From Neobacillus driksii (GTDB lineage Bacteria; Bacillota; Bacilli; Bacillales; Cytobacillaceae), in assembly GCF_013409995.1 (NCBI RefSeq), contig NZ_JACCBX010000006.1, positions 60,437 through 124,436 on the forward strand: a stretch of 64,000 nucleotides of DNA. The letters are read 5' to 3'. A model generated the notes under the pieces. It was not told the origin of the DNA. It was given only the letters and a program-made list of their open reading frames with translations, and searched no databases. Below, one piece after another: positions 9,263 to 19,200 of the stretch; within the stretch, counting starts at the first letter, position 1, and each line of letters opens with the position of its first letter. Both the position numbers and the translations under genes were made by a program.

Positions 9263-11056
9263 ATGTTATACCCAATTATTACTGAAACTCGCAGTATCAT
9301 CGACTTAAATGGTATCTGGAAATTTAAATTAGATAAAGGTGAAGGACTGCAGGAAAAATGGTATGAAAACGGATTAACAGACACGATCAGTATGGCTGTA
9401 CCATCTTCCTTTAATGATATTGGAGTAAATGCCAGTATACGCGATCATGTTGGCTGGGTATGGTATGAGCGGGAATTTTCTGTCCCCGCCATCCTTCAAT
9501 CTGAGCGTGTGGTTTTGCGATTCGGTTCCGCAACACATCTAGCTAAGGTTTTCGTAAATGGTGAACTTGTTGTCGAACATAAGGGCGGTTTTTTACCGTT
9601 CGAAGCAGAAATAAATAAGTTTTTACACAAAGGAAAAAATCGATTAACGGTTGCTGTCAACAATATTCTTGATTACTCAACTTTGCCTGTTGGCACAGTA
9701 ATAGAAAAGGATGTTCCTGGAGTTGGCAAAGTAATACGCAATCAGCCGAATTTTGACTTCTTCAACTACGCTGGCTTGCACCGTCCAGTGAAAATATATA
9801 CTACACCGACTACTTATGTTAAGGATGTAACCATTGTAACGGAAATAGATGGACAGGTTCACTATTCAATTGAGATAGCTGGCACTGCACAAGTAAAAGT
9901 AAAAGTAAAAGCTGTAGACGAATCTGGTGTTGTAGTAGGTGAGGCAGAAGGAGTTGCCGGCAAAATTAACATCCCCAATGTAAGACTATGGGAGCCATTA
10001 AATGCTTATTTATACACACTACAGGTTGAAGTGGAAAAGGATGAGGAATCTGTCGATATTTATGAACAGCCGTTTGGTGTTAGAACAGTAGAAGTAAAAG
10101 ATGGTCAGTTCCTTATCAATAAAAAGCCATTCTACTTTAAAGGCTTTGGTAAACACGAAGATACACCGATTCATGGAAGAGGTTTTAATGAAGCTGCTAA
10201 TGTTATGGATTTCAATCTGATGAAGTGGAGTGGGGCAAATTCATTCCGTACAGCCCATTACCCATATTCAGAAGAAATCATGCGCCTTGCTGACCGTGAG
10301 GGGTTTGTCATCATTGATGAAGTACCAGCAGTGGGTATGCACTTAAATATGTTAGTTGTGTTTCTCGGCGGAACTAAACGGGATACCTGGAAGGAGCTTA
10401 AAACATTTGAGCATCACCAACAGGTAATTAAGGAACTAATTTTACGTGATAAAAACCATCCTTCTGTGGTTCTGTGGAATATAGCTAATGAAGCTGCAAC
10501 TGAAGAAAAGGGAGCATATGAATACTTTAAGCCCCTGGTTGAGCTGGCAAAAGAACTTGACCCACAAAAACGTCCTGTTACGATTGTGACTGAAATACAA
10601 TCTTCACCAGAAAAGGATCAAGTAGCGGAATTACTGGATGTTCTTGCCTTTAACCGCTATTATGGCTGGTATGTTGATGGCGGGGACTTGGTCTCAGCTA
10701 AAGAAAAACTTCGCGCAGAATTGAATGGCTGGCTAAATCGCTGCCCTAATAAACCATTTATGATGACCGAGTATGGTGCTGATACGATAGCGGGCTTGCA
10801 CGACGTAGAACCGGTTATGTTTACGGAAGAATATCAAGTAGAATTCTATAGAGCAAACCATGAAGTGTTTGATGAATTTAATCATTTCGTAGGCGAGCAG
10901 GTTTGGAACTTTGCTGATTTTGCAACGGGACAAGGAATTGTTCGTGTTCAAGGAAACAAAAAAGGTATTTTTACCCGCGACAGGAAACCAAAATATGCTG
11001 CACACGAGTTACGCAGACGTTGGACAAAAATACCGGACTTTGGTTATAAAGGTTAA
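9263..11056 (+). CDS. uidA: Beta-glucuronidase, glycoside hydrolase family 2
   Basis: Releases glucuronic acid from beta-glucuronides in the cytoplasm. The 597-aa protein has the GH2 sugar-binding, Ig-like and TIM-barrel domains in order. The acid/base is Glu410 (NIANEAA) and the nucleophile Glu503 (MMTEYGAD), nearly matching E. coli UidA (413 and 504). The NKKG near residue 560 corresponds to the Asn-Lys pair that recognises the glucuronate carboxylate and separates glucuronidases from galactosidases. ATG follows AAAAAGGGAG. It lies 126 nt after the GH3 gene, and a symporter follows, so the locus can import and split glucosides and glucuronides. Confidence 0.9.
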   Translation: MLYPIITETRSIIDLNGIWKFKLDKGEGLQEKWYENGLTDTISMAVPSSFNDIGVNASIRDHVGWVWYEREFSVPAILQSERVVLRFGSATHLAKVFVNGELVVEHKGGFLPFEAEINKFLHKGKNRLTVAVNNILDYSTLPVGTVIEKDVPGVGKVIRNQPNFDFFNYAGLHRPVKIYTTPTTYVKDVTIVTEIDGQVHYSIEIAGTAQVKVKVKAVDESGVVVGEAEGVAGKINIPNVRLWEPLNAYLYTLQVEVEKDEESVDIYEQPFGVRTVEVKDGQFLINKKPFYFKGFGKHEDTPIHGRGFNEAANVMDFNLMKWSGANSFRTAHYPYSEEIMRLADREGFVIIDEVPAVGMHLNMLVVFLGGTKRDTWKELKTFEHHQQVIKELILRDKNHPSVVLWNIANEAATEEKGAYEYFKPLVELAKELDPQKRPVTIVTEIQSSPEKDQVAELLDVLAFNRYYGWYVDGGDLVSAKEKLRAELNGWLNRCPNKPFMMTEYGADTIAGLHDVEPVMFTEEYQVEFYRANHEVFDEFNHFVGEQVWNFADFATGQGIVRVQGNKKGIFTRDRKPKYAAHELRRRWTKIPDFGYKG

Positions 11057-11072
11057 GAACATAAGGGGTTTT

Positions 11073-11113
11073 ACAATGTCAAAGGGGTGACTAAGTCATC
11101 ACTTTGGCATTGT
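11073..11113 (+). other. Long stem-loop between uidA and the symporter gene
   Basis: ACAATGTCAAAGGGGTGAC (11073-11091) and GTCATCACTTTGGCATTGT (11095-11113) form a 19-bp stem with three mispairs and a TAA loop. No T run follows, so it is not a classical terminator; it may protect or process the mRNA. Confidence 0.6.
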
Positions 11114-11200
11114 AAATATTCATAAAGGATTTTCGCTAAGGGGAATTTATTTTTTATCTTTTTAAATGATAGCGGTTTATTTCTAAAGGGGGTAATGATT

Positions 11201-12679
11201 ATGTCAAATTCAGCAAGTAATAATGTGGAAATATCTAATAAAGCAAAACTATGGCAAATAGCCTTTTTTACCCTAAACAACACATCAACTAATCTTCATG
11301 CGTTTATCCTAGCGTTTGTCACTTATTATGCTACAGGGATTGCAGGACTTGCTGTTATGATAATCAGTTCGGTTTTAATGGCAGCACGACTATTTGATGG
11401 GGTAATTGATCCTGCCATTGGATATATCATTGATAAAACAGAGTCTAAGTTTGGTAAGTATACGCCATTAATTGTATTGGGAAATATAATTTCGGCTGGT
11501 ACAATCATTATTATTTATACTGTAACGCATATGTTACCAGAATCGATGCAGTTTATTTTCTTTACCGCTATGTTAATTATTAATAAAATTGGTTATTCAT
11601 TACAAGCAAGCGTTACAAAAGCAGGTCAAACGGTATTAACTAATCATCCAAAGCAGCGACCGCTTTATGCCATTTTTGATAGTATTTATAACATTGGAGT
11701 TTTCACGGGCGGGCAAATTTTTGTTTCAAACTCTCTAATTGCTAAGCACGGTAATTTTACTTTACCTTTATTTATGGAATTGAATAGTTATGGGCTTATT
11801 GTTTCAGGTATATGTGCTGTACTTGCTATCGCAGGTATATGGTCAAGAGATAAGAAGGAATTCTATGGATTAGCAGAGGAAGGAACAAAGACAACTTTAC
11901 GAGAGTACTGGGGTGTTATTAAAGGTAACAGGCCATTACAAATGCTTTCCATTTCAGCTTCATTTGATAAACTAGCGATGGGTATTGCTCGTTATAATGT
12001 AGTAGGTGTTATGTTTTTTGGGATTTTACTAGGTGATTATACGCTAAGTGGTACCGTTGGTATGATAACAATTGTACCAACTCTATTAATTACATTTTAT
12101 GTTGTTAATATTGCAAGAAAGACTGGGTTAAAAAAATCATATGTAACTTCTGCGTGGATCGGAATACTTTCCTTTGCAGCCTTAATTGCTTTATTTTTGC
12201 TTATTGATAATCCATCAGCAATCTCACTTAAGGATATTGGATTTACGACTATCTTATTCTTAGTTTTATATTCAATAGCAATAGGGTTTGCAAATATTCC
12301 AACAACACTAGTCGTTCCTATGATCGCAGATGTTTCAGACTATGAAACACATAAATCAGGACGTTATGTACCAGGTATGCTGGGAACGATTTTCTCTTTT
12401 ATTGATTCACTCGTTTCATCTTTAGCACCTACCATTGTAGGAGCAGTTGTCGCAATTATTGGCTACAAAACGAAATTCCCTGAAGTTGGGGATGCCTTAA
12501 CAACACCATTGTTTGTGACAACTTTAGTCTTAGCGTTTGGAATACCAGCTCTTTGCTTAATAGTATCGATTACAGCTATGAGGTTCTATAACCTTGATGC
12601 GAAGAGAATGGAAGAGATTCAAAAGGGAATTGCACAAAAGAAAGCAAAAGTTAAAAAAGATGAAATTGCAGCAAGCTAA
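11201..12679 (+). CDS. GPH-family glycoside/hexuronide:cation symporter (MFS)
   Basis: A 12-helix membrane transporter of the glycoside-pentoside-hexuronide family, 492 aa, related to E. coli UidB and B. subtilis YnaJ-type proteins. Visible traits are the early RLFDGVIDPAIGYIIDKT segment (the family's conserved Asp/Arg-rich motif near residue 65) and a conserved PMIADVSDYETHKSGR near 370. The upstream ATG at 11195 is only 2 nt from the GGGGG ribosome site, so ATG 11201 is preferred. As third gene of the glycosidase operon it probably imports the beta-glucuronides or glucosides that the two hydrolases split. Confidence 0.85.
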   Translation: MSNSASNNVEISNKAKLWQIAFFTLNNTSTNLHAFILAFVTYYATGIAGLAVMIISSVLMAARLFDGVIDPAIGYIIDKTESKFGKYTPLIVLGNIISAGTIIIIYTVTHMLPESMQFIFFTAMLIINKIGYSLQASVTKAGQTVLTNHPKQRPLYAIFDSIYNIGVFTGGQIFVSNSLIAKHGNFTLPLFMELNSYGLIVSGICAVLAIAGIWSRDKKEFYGLAEEGTKTTLREYWGVIKGNRPLQMLSISASFDKLAMGIARYNVVGVMFFGILLGDYTLSGTVGMITIVPTLLITFYVVNIARKTGLKKSYVTSAWIGILSFAALIALFLLIDNPSAISLKDIGFTTILFLVLYSIAIGFANIPTTLVVPMIADVSDYETHKSGRYVPGMLGTIFSFIDSLVSSLAPTIVGAVVAIIGYKTKFPEVGDALTTPLFVTTLVLAFGIPALCLIVSITAMRFYNLDAKRMEEIQKGIAQKKAKVKKDEIAAS

Positions 12680-12696
12680 AAATGAAAACGGTTTTT

Positions 12697-12729
12697 CTCC
12701 TAGAAATTAAATATTTCTGGGAGTTTTTT
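12697..12729 (+). terminator. Terminator of the glycosidase operon
   Basis: CTCCTAGAAAT pairs with ATTTCTGGGAG around a short loop and is followed by TTTTTT. Confidence 0.85.
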
Positions 12730-12823
12730 GTATTTTAACAACGTGCTTCATACTAACACCTCGAAGGAGCGTCCCTTTCCGAAAATCAGAATTTCCCGAC
12801 CGATACTCCAGTCCTTAGTGAGA

Positions 12824-12851
12824 TTGACAAAGTTTTATTTATTCTTATACA
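12824..12851 (+). promoter_or_regulatory. Possible sigma-A promoter of the Wadjet operon
   Basis: TTGACA (12824-12829), 16-bp spacer, TATACA (12846-12851). The rest of 12730-12981 shows no convincing gene; a 65-codon frame at 12728-12925 lacks a ribosome site and protein-like composition. Confidence 0.4.
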
Positions 12852-12981
12852 GCCGAGTCATTATATTAAGAAAATTTCATTTACCAACCATACTACAACT
12901 AGTTTATAATAAAAGGATGTCCTAATTGGATAACAGGAGTAGATTTCTATGAAGTTAGACAGATTTAAGTAGGTGATTATA

Positions 12982-14046
12982 ATGGACATCATTGAAACAA
13001 GGGTGAGAGGTTTTATTGCTGATATTCAACACCCTAAACAGAAAAAGAAGATTAATATTAACGATTTAGAAATTCAGTTGCGCAGGCTTATGGATGATTA
13101 TTTTGAAATGGATGGTTATTCATTGTTTTACCGTGCGATTGAAACCTTACAAATTGAGGGGCAACTTATCCCTATTCAAAATAATCAATATAATGGCAGA
13201 ACACCAGCCTTACCTTTATATTACTGGGTTAATATAAAAGTTCAAAGTGCCAAATGGGATCGTTTGGCGATGATGAAATTAAGTGATCAGTTTGATTTTT
13301 CCTATTATGAACGACATCCCGAATGGCAGACGAAAGACGAATGGGATCGCATTCAAAATGTATATACATTTTTGCAAACTAGTCAGGAACGAGAAATCGT
13401 GTCCGTCGAGGAAAGAAGCCTAGAGCTCTTTGGACATGAAAAATTCTTACTAGACGATGAAAGCTTTCCTGAAGGAAAAGGTTTTTTTACTAGAATAGGA
13501 GTATCAGAGGACCAGCTAAAAATGGTGAACTACGGTGAACCATTTGTATTTTGGATGAAACAGGGAAAAGAAATAAATGATATTCAGCGGGTACTGATTG
13601 TCGAGAATCTATCTTTCTTTCATACATCTATTAAGCTATTGGAAGCTAATCAACTAGATTATGAACCTGAACTAATTATTTATGGAGAAGGAACGAAAAT
13701 AGAACGGAGCTTTTCCTTTTTCTTTCGAATGTTTCCTGCCAAAAACTATCTCTTCTACTACGCTGGTGATTTGGATGCCGCGGGATACGGAATCCTCATT
13801 CGGCTTATGGAAAAATATTCGGATTGCTGCATTCAGCCAGCCTTAAAAATTTATCGCAAAATGCTAGAATGTCTAGAACAAAGGAACGACCAAAAGCAAG
13901 GCCAAACACAAAATCTCAAATACCGTGACGCCTTCTTTCAATGGTTTACCGAAGAGGAGCAAAACCTTCTTTCGCAATTATGGCAGGATAATAAACGGAT
14001 CCCGCAGGAAGTCTTAACAATTGAAACATGGAGGAGATGGATGTGA
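12982..14046 (+). CDS. jetD: Wadjet nuclease subunit, JetD-like Toprim protein
   Basis: Predicted DNA-cleaving subunit of an SMC-type plasmid defence complex. The C-terminal half is a Toprim fold: Glu208 in VLIVENLSF and Asp263/Asp265 in YAGDLDAAG, the metal-binding E...DxD of topoisomerase-VI-like enzymes, with the AAG following as in DUF2220/JetD proteins. The N-terminal half is a winged-helix/arm region. Start ATG 12982 is placed 5 nt after AGGTGA; a GTG at 12973 overlaps that site. First of four genes joined by overlaps (stop 14046 lies inside the next gene). In the described type I Wadjet the nuclease gene is last; here it is first. Function is inferred from family and operon. Confidence 0.8.
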   Translation: MDIIETRVRGFIADIQHPKQKKKININDLEIQLRRLMDDYFEMDGYSLFYRAIETLQIEGQLIPIQNNQYNGRTPALPLYYWVNIKVQSAKWDRLAMMKLSDQFDFSYYERHPEWQTKDEWDRIQNVYTFLQTSQEREIVSVEERSLELFGHEKFLLDDESFPEGKGFFTRIGVSEDQLKMVNYGEPFVFWMKQGKEINDIQRVLIVENLSFFHTSIKLLEANQLDYEPELIIYGEGTKIERSFSFFFRMFPAKNYLFYYAGDLDAAGYGILIRLMEKYSDCCIQPALKIYRKMLECLEQRNDQKQGQTQNLKYRDAFFQWFTEEEQNLLSQLWQDNKRIPQEVLTIETWRRWM

Positions 14047-15548
14047 ACGAATCATGGGAAGGATTTGGCAAGCGAATGCAGCAATTAAATCCACTGTTTG
14101 AGCTTGGCAGGGGAATGGAAGTAGGGGAACTGAAACCTCATATCCAAACCATTCTCATGCAAGTGCTCCTCACCATCTTTTATCGAGAGTTAAATGATGA
14201 TGATCATCGCCGTAAGTCAGATATCAAGTATATGGTGGAAGATTCTATTAAACAAATGAAGCTTTTAGCTGATGATAAACAAATTGAGCGAATTACAAGC
14301 GGACTATTATATCAGGGAAAAGAAGAGTATAGTAAACCATTCGAAGCTTTATATTACGATGAAATACGACAATCCTGGGAGACACAGGTCTTTCGATATG
14401 TAACCATGGATGAATTATATACGAATTTAGAGATGGGCGGATCGATAGTTTATAAACTGACAGATGTCGCTCAAGAAATGATTTTTATGAGCAGGGAAAT
14501 GGCTGAAGAATTTTCCATTACAATTGAACAACTCTATAGTATGCAGTTGATTAAAAACGGTAATTTTAGAAAAGCTACTCGAAACCTCGATCACCTCATT
14601 TCACGCGTAAACCGCTTAATGGCGAATGAATTCTCTTTCCAAAAGGAAATGATCAACAATCCCAAAATCTTATTGATCGAAGAAGAATGGCAAAGGGCCG
14701 ACAATCGAGTTGAAATTGAAAAGCAATTTGAAGAAGAGAAAATTCACTTCCGTACGATTACTAGTATGATAGAAAAGACAAAACGTAGAAATGAAGAGGA
14801 TGATTATATACAGAAAGAATTGATTCTTCTCCAGGAAAAAATTGGCCATACAAGGCAGTTGCATGATCGGTTTGCGAAGTTAGTGATTCAAAATATTTCT
14901 TATGAGATCAAATTAAAAGCGGAAGACCCTTCATTGTTTTGGGAAAACAGTCTCGTTTCATTTCGAGAGCATATTTATGAAAATTGGGTAATGAAGGAAG
15001 GCGTTCAGGGTTTCTCCGTCATAGAAAAAGTGCTTTCTCCTTTATTCTCACCGAAGAATGAATTTATCTTGCCGCTTGATTGGATTTGGGGTGAGCAAGA
15101 ACTCAATGAAAAACAAGTAACCGACGCGATTATTGAAGAAGAGCCAGAAGAAAGTATTACTCGACTGCGGGTAACGAACTGGGATTCTGTTATTAAAGCA
15201 TGGAGTTATGTATTTCAGTTTTTACAAACAAACGGTGAGTTTTCATTAAAGGATTTAAAAGAGCTGCCATTAGAAGTGCAGGATTTATGGTTTGAAGAAT
15301 CTGAAACGATCGATTTGTGGATGATGTTCGATAAAAAGCCGCTGAAGGTCCAGGTGCTCCATCGAAAGGAAGAAACCTTAACCGATGAGAGGGAAATTCT
15401 TCTTTATAAGTTAATGAAGGAATATCCACAATTTGAGATGTTTGAAGGCCTAAAGATTTATACCATCTTTGACCATCGGGCAGAACCATTTCTATGGTAT
15501 CAAATGAAGATCACCCCTTTTAAAATATGTGTAGAGGAGAATAAGTGA
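14043..15548 (+). CDS. jetA: Wadjet kleisin-like subunit, JetA position
   Basis: A 501-residue acidic, helical protein between JetD-like and JetB-like genes, the size and place of the kleisin-type subunit that bridges SMC heads in MukBEF/Wadjet complexes. A predicted coiled stretch lies at ~190-290 (rich in E, K, R). I see no catalytic motif. GTG 14043 sits 6 nt after GGAGGAG; an in-frame ATG at 14028 contains that ribosome site and is less likely. It overlaps jetD by 4 nt and ends in a TGATG overlap with the next start. The assignment rests mainly on order, size and the neighbouring Toprim and SMC genes. Confidence 0.65.
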   Translation: MNESWEGFGKRMQQLNPLFELGRGMEVGELKPHIQTILMQVLLTIFYRELNDDDHRRKSDIKYMVEDSIKQMKLLADDKQIERITSGLLYQGKEEYSKPFEALYYDEIRQSWETQVFRYVTMDELYTNLEMGGSIVYKLTDVAQEMIFMSREMAEEFSITIEQLYSMQLIKNGNFRKATRNLDHLISRVNRLMANEFSFQKEMINNPKILLIEEEWQRADNRVEIEKQFEEEKIHFRTITSMIEKTKRRNEEDDYIQKELILLQEKIGHTRQLHDRFAKLVIQNISYEIKLKAEDPSLFWENSLVSFREHIYENWVMKEGVQGFSVIEKVLSPLFSPKNEFILPLDWIWGEQELNEKQVTDAIIEEEPEESITRLRVTNWDSVIKAWSYVFQFLQTNGEFSLKDLKELPLEVQDLWFEESETIDLWMMFDKKPLKVQVLHRKEETLTDEREILLYKLMKEYPQFEMFEGLKIYTIFDHRAEPFLWYQMKITPFKICVEENK

Positions 15549-16294
15549 TGAATGCAGAAACAATCAAAAAAGCATCAGCTGTCTATTTTACTCTATTAAA
15601 AGAAAAAGTAATTGATGAAAATAGTGAACACTTCCAAACCTATTTTGATCCGGAAGTAAGACAGACAGTACTTTTATTAGCAGACGAATCCGGTACATAT
15701 ATCATTGAAGCACCTAAACGTATTCATTTAGTGGTTCAGCCAACTGGTTCGGTCTTTGCAACGAATTTTACCCACTTGAAAGATAAGCATAAGCAAGTTG
15801 AAACGAAAAAACATTTTCATCTTATAAGCATCATCATTATGTCTTTTTTAGCGGCCATCGACCGCAACCAGGCGACAAAAATCCGAACGAAGCGGGAAGG
15901 AATTAGCTTCTATGCTTTAGAACGCCAAGTGAATGATCTCATCATTAAATGGGAGAGCATACTCAAACATCAACCAACCTTCGGAGAAGAAGAGCGAATT
16001 GATATGAAGGAAGTGGTGACCACATGGAAATACATGGAGGTCGATAGTGACGATTTTGGGTTAAAGAAGGGCAATAAACGAACCAGAATCGGTTTAATTG
16101 CCGGCGCTATGCGCTTATTGGAGACAGAGGGGCTTATCGTCATATTGGATCGGGACGATATCGCAAAGGTTATTCCTAAGAATGAGCTTTTTGAGCGGAT
16201 TGAATATTTGTATCACGATTACGACCGTTATGAACTTTTTAAAAAGTTAATGACAGCTGAGGAGGATGAGCATGCCGAAAATCCATCGAATTAG
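15548..16294 (+). CDS. jetB: Wadjet MukE-like subunit, JetB position
   Basis: A 248-residue protein with winged-helix character toward the C-terminus (GLIAGAMRLLETEGLIVIL near 175-195, the helix-strand pattern of MukE-like WHD proteins). In Wadjet and MukBEF this subunit clamps the kleisin to the SMC head. Start ATG 15548 overlaps the jetA stop as TGATG and follows GAGGAGA; GTG 15545 is the alternative. It overlaps jetC by 23 nt, which suggests translational coupling and fixed stoichiometry. No enzyme motif is seen. I believe it belongs to a domain-of-unknown-function family found in such operons, but cannot confirm it here. Confidence 0.65.
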   Translation: MNAETIKKASAVYFTLLKEKVIDENSEHFQTYFDPEVRQTVLLLADESGTYIIEAPKRIHLVVQPTGSVFATNFTHLKDKHKQVETKKHFHLISIIIMSFLAAIDRNQATKIRTKREGISFYALERQVNDLIIKWESILKHQPTFGEEERIDMKEVVTTWKYMEVDSDDFGLKKGNKRTRIGLIAGAMRLLETEGLIVILDRDDIAKVIPKNELFERIEYLYHDYDRYELFKKLMTAEEDEHAENPSN

Positions 16295-19200
16295 AATTGT
16301 CGGCCTGAAGTATGATGGCATGCAAAAGCAATATAAAGATACCACGTTTAATTTTCATAATGATGAAACATCAACTAATGGTCTGATAGCGATGATGAAT
16401 GGCGGCGGAAAAGGTGTGTTCCTTCAGACCATTTTCCAAATTCTTAAACCCGGAACCTCTTGGGGAAAGCAAAACAATCGTTATTATCAGCAGTTCTTTT
16501 TTAATAATAAAGAGCAGTTTATACCCTATACCTTTCATGTTCTCATTCAGTGGGAATTGGACGGAGCGGACCGCCGCCATTTGATAACCGGAGGAATGTT
16601 TTCAGCTGAGCAACGGATTTCGATGAGTGAAGAAAACGAAAATAAAACATTGGAACAGGAAGCTAAGATTCTCCCTAATATAACCTTTTATACAAGAGAA
16701 TTTGAACGGAAGGAAGAGGCAGCGCTTGAGCATATTCCGCTTTATGAAAATGGTGAGGCTGCTGATACCGAAAGCTTGAAAGACTATTTAAAATGGAATG
16801 GATATGACGTTTACCGAGATACGAAGAAGCACTATCGCATCCTTGATACATACGGCATTAACCGTAAAGACTGGGATATTATGAAGGACATTAACAAGGA
16901 TGAAGGCGGTGTTGGGAAATACTTCGAGGGAGCTGAGGATGATCATTCCCTGTTCCAAAGACGAATCATCCCGACTGTGAGTCAGGTGTTACATCGAACC
17001 GAACATCAAAAAAACGATCTTGTGGAGATTTTTAAGAGTCAGGCAAGTATTGCGAAGGACCTGCCTGTACTTTTGAAAAGAGAGCAAGCCCATAAAGAGT
17101 TTTTAGAAGACATTGTCCCATTTGAAGAGCACTTAGCTAAAGGGGTAGAACATAAAGAAATTGTGCTGGCCAGTATCCAGACAGGCAAACAGCTTCTTGG
17201 TGCGTTAGAGCATTTAAAGCAAACAGAAGAGGAAGGTTTGCTTGCTATACAGAAAGACATAGAGAAACTAATCCTAAAGCAGGCCGATTTACGTTATCAA
17301 AAGGATAATTTAGAGTTTGCAAAAGCTCACAGAGAGGTCATGGATTGGGAAAAGAAATTAGTCGAAGAAAAGGAAAAACATACTTCCCTGCAAGGGATTG
17401 TTAAAGAGAAACTGGAACGAAAAGAACAGCTTGCCTTTCAAGCTTTATTAAAAGAATGGAATGAAAACGAGCAAAGTATTCGTTCACTTTCTCAGCAGAT
17501 TGCAACATTGGAACAAAACAGCGGTTTAGAGCAAGTGAATCAAAGAATGGATGAAATTAAACAAGTAGCAAGATCGCAATGGGAGCATTCCTTCTTATCG
17601 ATACAAGAAGGGATTAAGCAGTATTTAGGGTATCAAAAGTTTTTATCTAAAAAAGCAAAGGAACTGTCTCAGCAAGATAAACAGAAGACAAAAGACATTG
17701 CACAGCTTAGTACTGAAATTGATTTTCTATATACGCAAATGCATAACTTTGATTCAAAGGAAGCAGCACTCATCAAAGAATTTGGTGACCGCTTAACCTA
17801 TGACTTAAAGGGATTGACGGAGAGTTTCTTGAAACAAATTGAAGATAAAAAAGCAACATTAGTAGATCTGCAAACAAAAGATAAGGAGTCGAGTGAAAAG
17901 CAAAACAAGTTAGCCACTTCACACGGAACGCTCGTCCAATCGATTCAGTTTTCAGAAGAAAAACTTGAGGAGTTAAATCTAGCAAATGAAAAGCAAAGAG
18001 AGAAAGAAGCAAAGCTATTAGATAAGCTTCATGGTTTATTAGATGATGTCACAGCACCATTTGCTCACTCACTCTTATCGAAGTATTCAATACAAATAGA
18101 AGAAATATTGAGCAATAACCGCCAACAAGCGGAACAAATGAAAAAAGAACTTTGGGAAACACAACTCGATCATTCCTTAAACGATGAGCCCTTTTGGATT
18201 GCCAATAAAGATGTAAAGGAATTAAAGGACTGGATTGATGAGAAAACTGGAATTGATGTCTTTTTTGGTACTCAATTTCTGCAATCATTAAGTCCCGAAG
18301 AACTCGCAAATACATTAAACACCTATCCACTTCTCCCGTATGGTTTGGTCGTAAGCGGTCAGCAATGGCAAAAAATAAACCAGCAGGTTCTTTCAGGAAG
18401 AATGTTTAAAAGCCCTGTTCCGATTTTCTTGCGTGAAGAAATGAACAATGAACAGCACAAGCCATCCTTTGTCATCATCAACGGAACAGAGAAAGAGCTA
18501 TTAACCGATAAAAATCAATTTACCAGCTGGAAAATAAACATTGCTAAACAAATAGAAGACAAGAAAGATATACTATCTGAAATTGAAAAAACAGAAACGT
18601 CCCTGCGTCGTATTTTGAAAGAAATCGATCGTTTTTCATCCAGTGAGCTTTCTAGCGATTTCGAAAAGACTATTGTTCAGGAACAAAACACTCTCCTTTC
18701 TCTCAAAACGAAACTACAGGAAATTAAGACACAAGAAGAAAAGGAAAGAGAATTACAACTTGAGTTAAAACAACAGCTAGAAAAGACAAACCGGAAGATA
18801 GAAAAACTTACAAAAGATGTAGAGAAATTAGAAGGTTTTGATCAAGAAAAAACACTGCATCAAGAAAACAAGCGGGTGAAACTCGAAAAAGAAAAACAGA
18901 AGGATGCCTTAGATTCTCAGCAGCAAGAAATAGGCAAAGAGCACCAGCATACCGTTGAACTGCAAAACCAGTGGAATCAAACATACTTGGAATGGAAACT
19001 TACAACCGAACAAAATATTAAGGAGATTTCTTTATTTATAGAAGAAGCTGTTTTTCCTGCTGAACAAAAAGCAGATCAAAGTGAAGAGGTCCCTAAGCTT
19101 TCAACACATTTATTACAAGAATTAAACGGAAGTATTGAAGAGTTAAAACAACTGCAAAAATCAAAGGAAGAACAAGCAAGAGAATTACTCGTTCTTCAAG

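Noticed and set aside
12728..12925. 65-codon open frame between the symporter and Wadjet genes.
   Set aside because: No ribosome site, overlaps the terminator, and composition is not protein-like.
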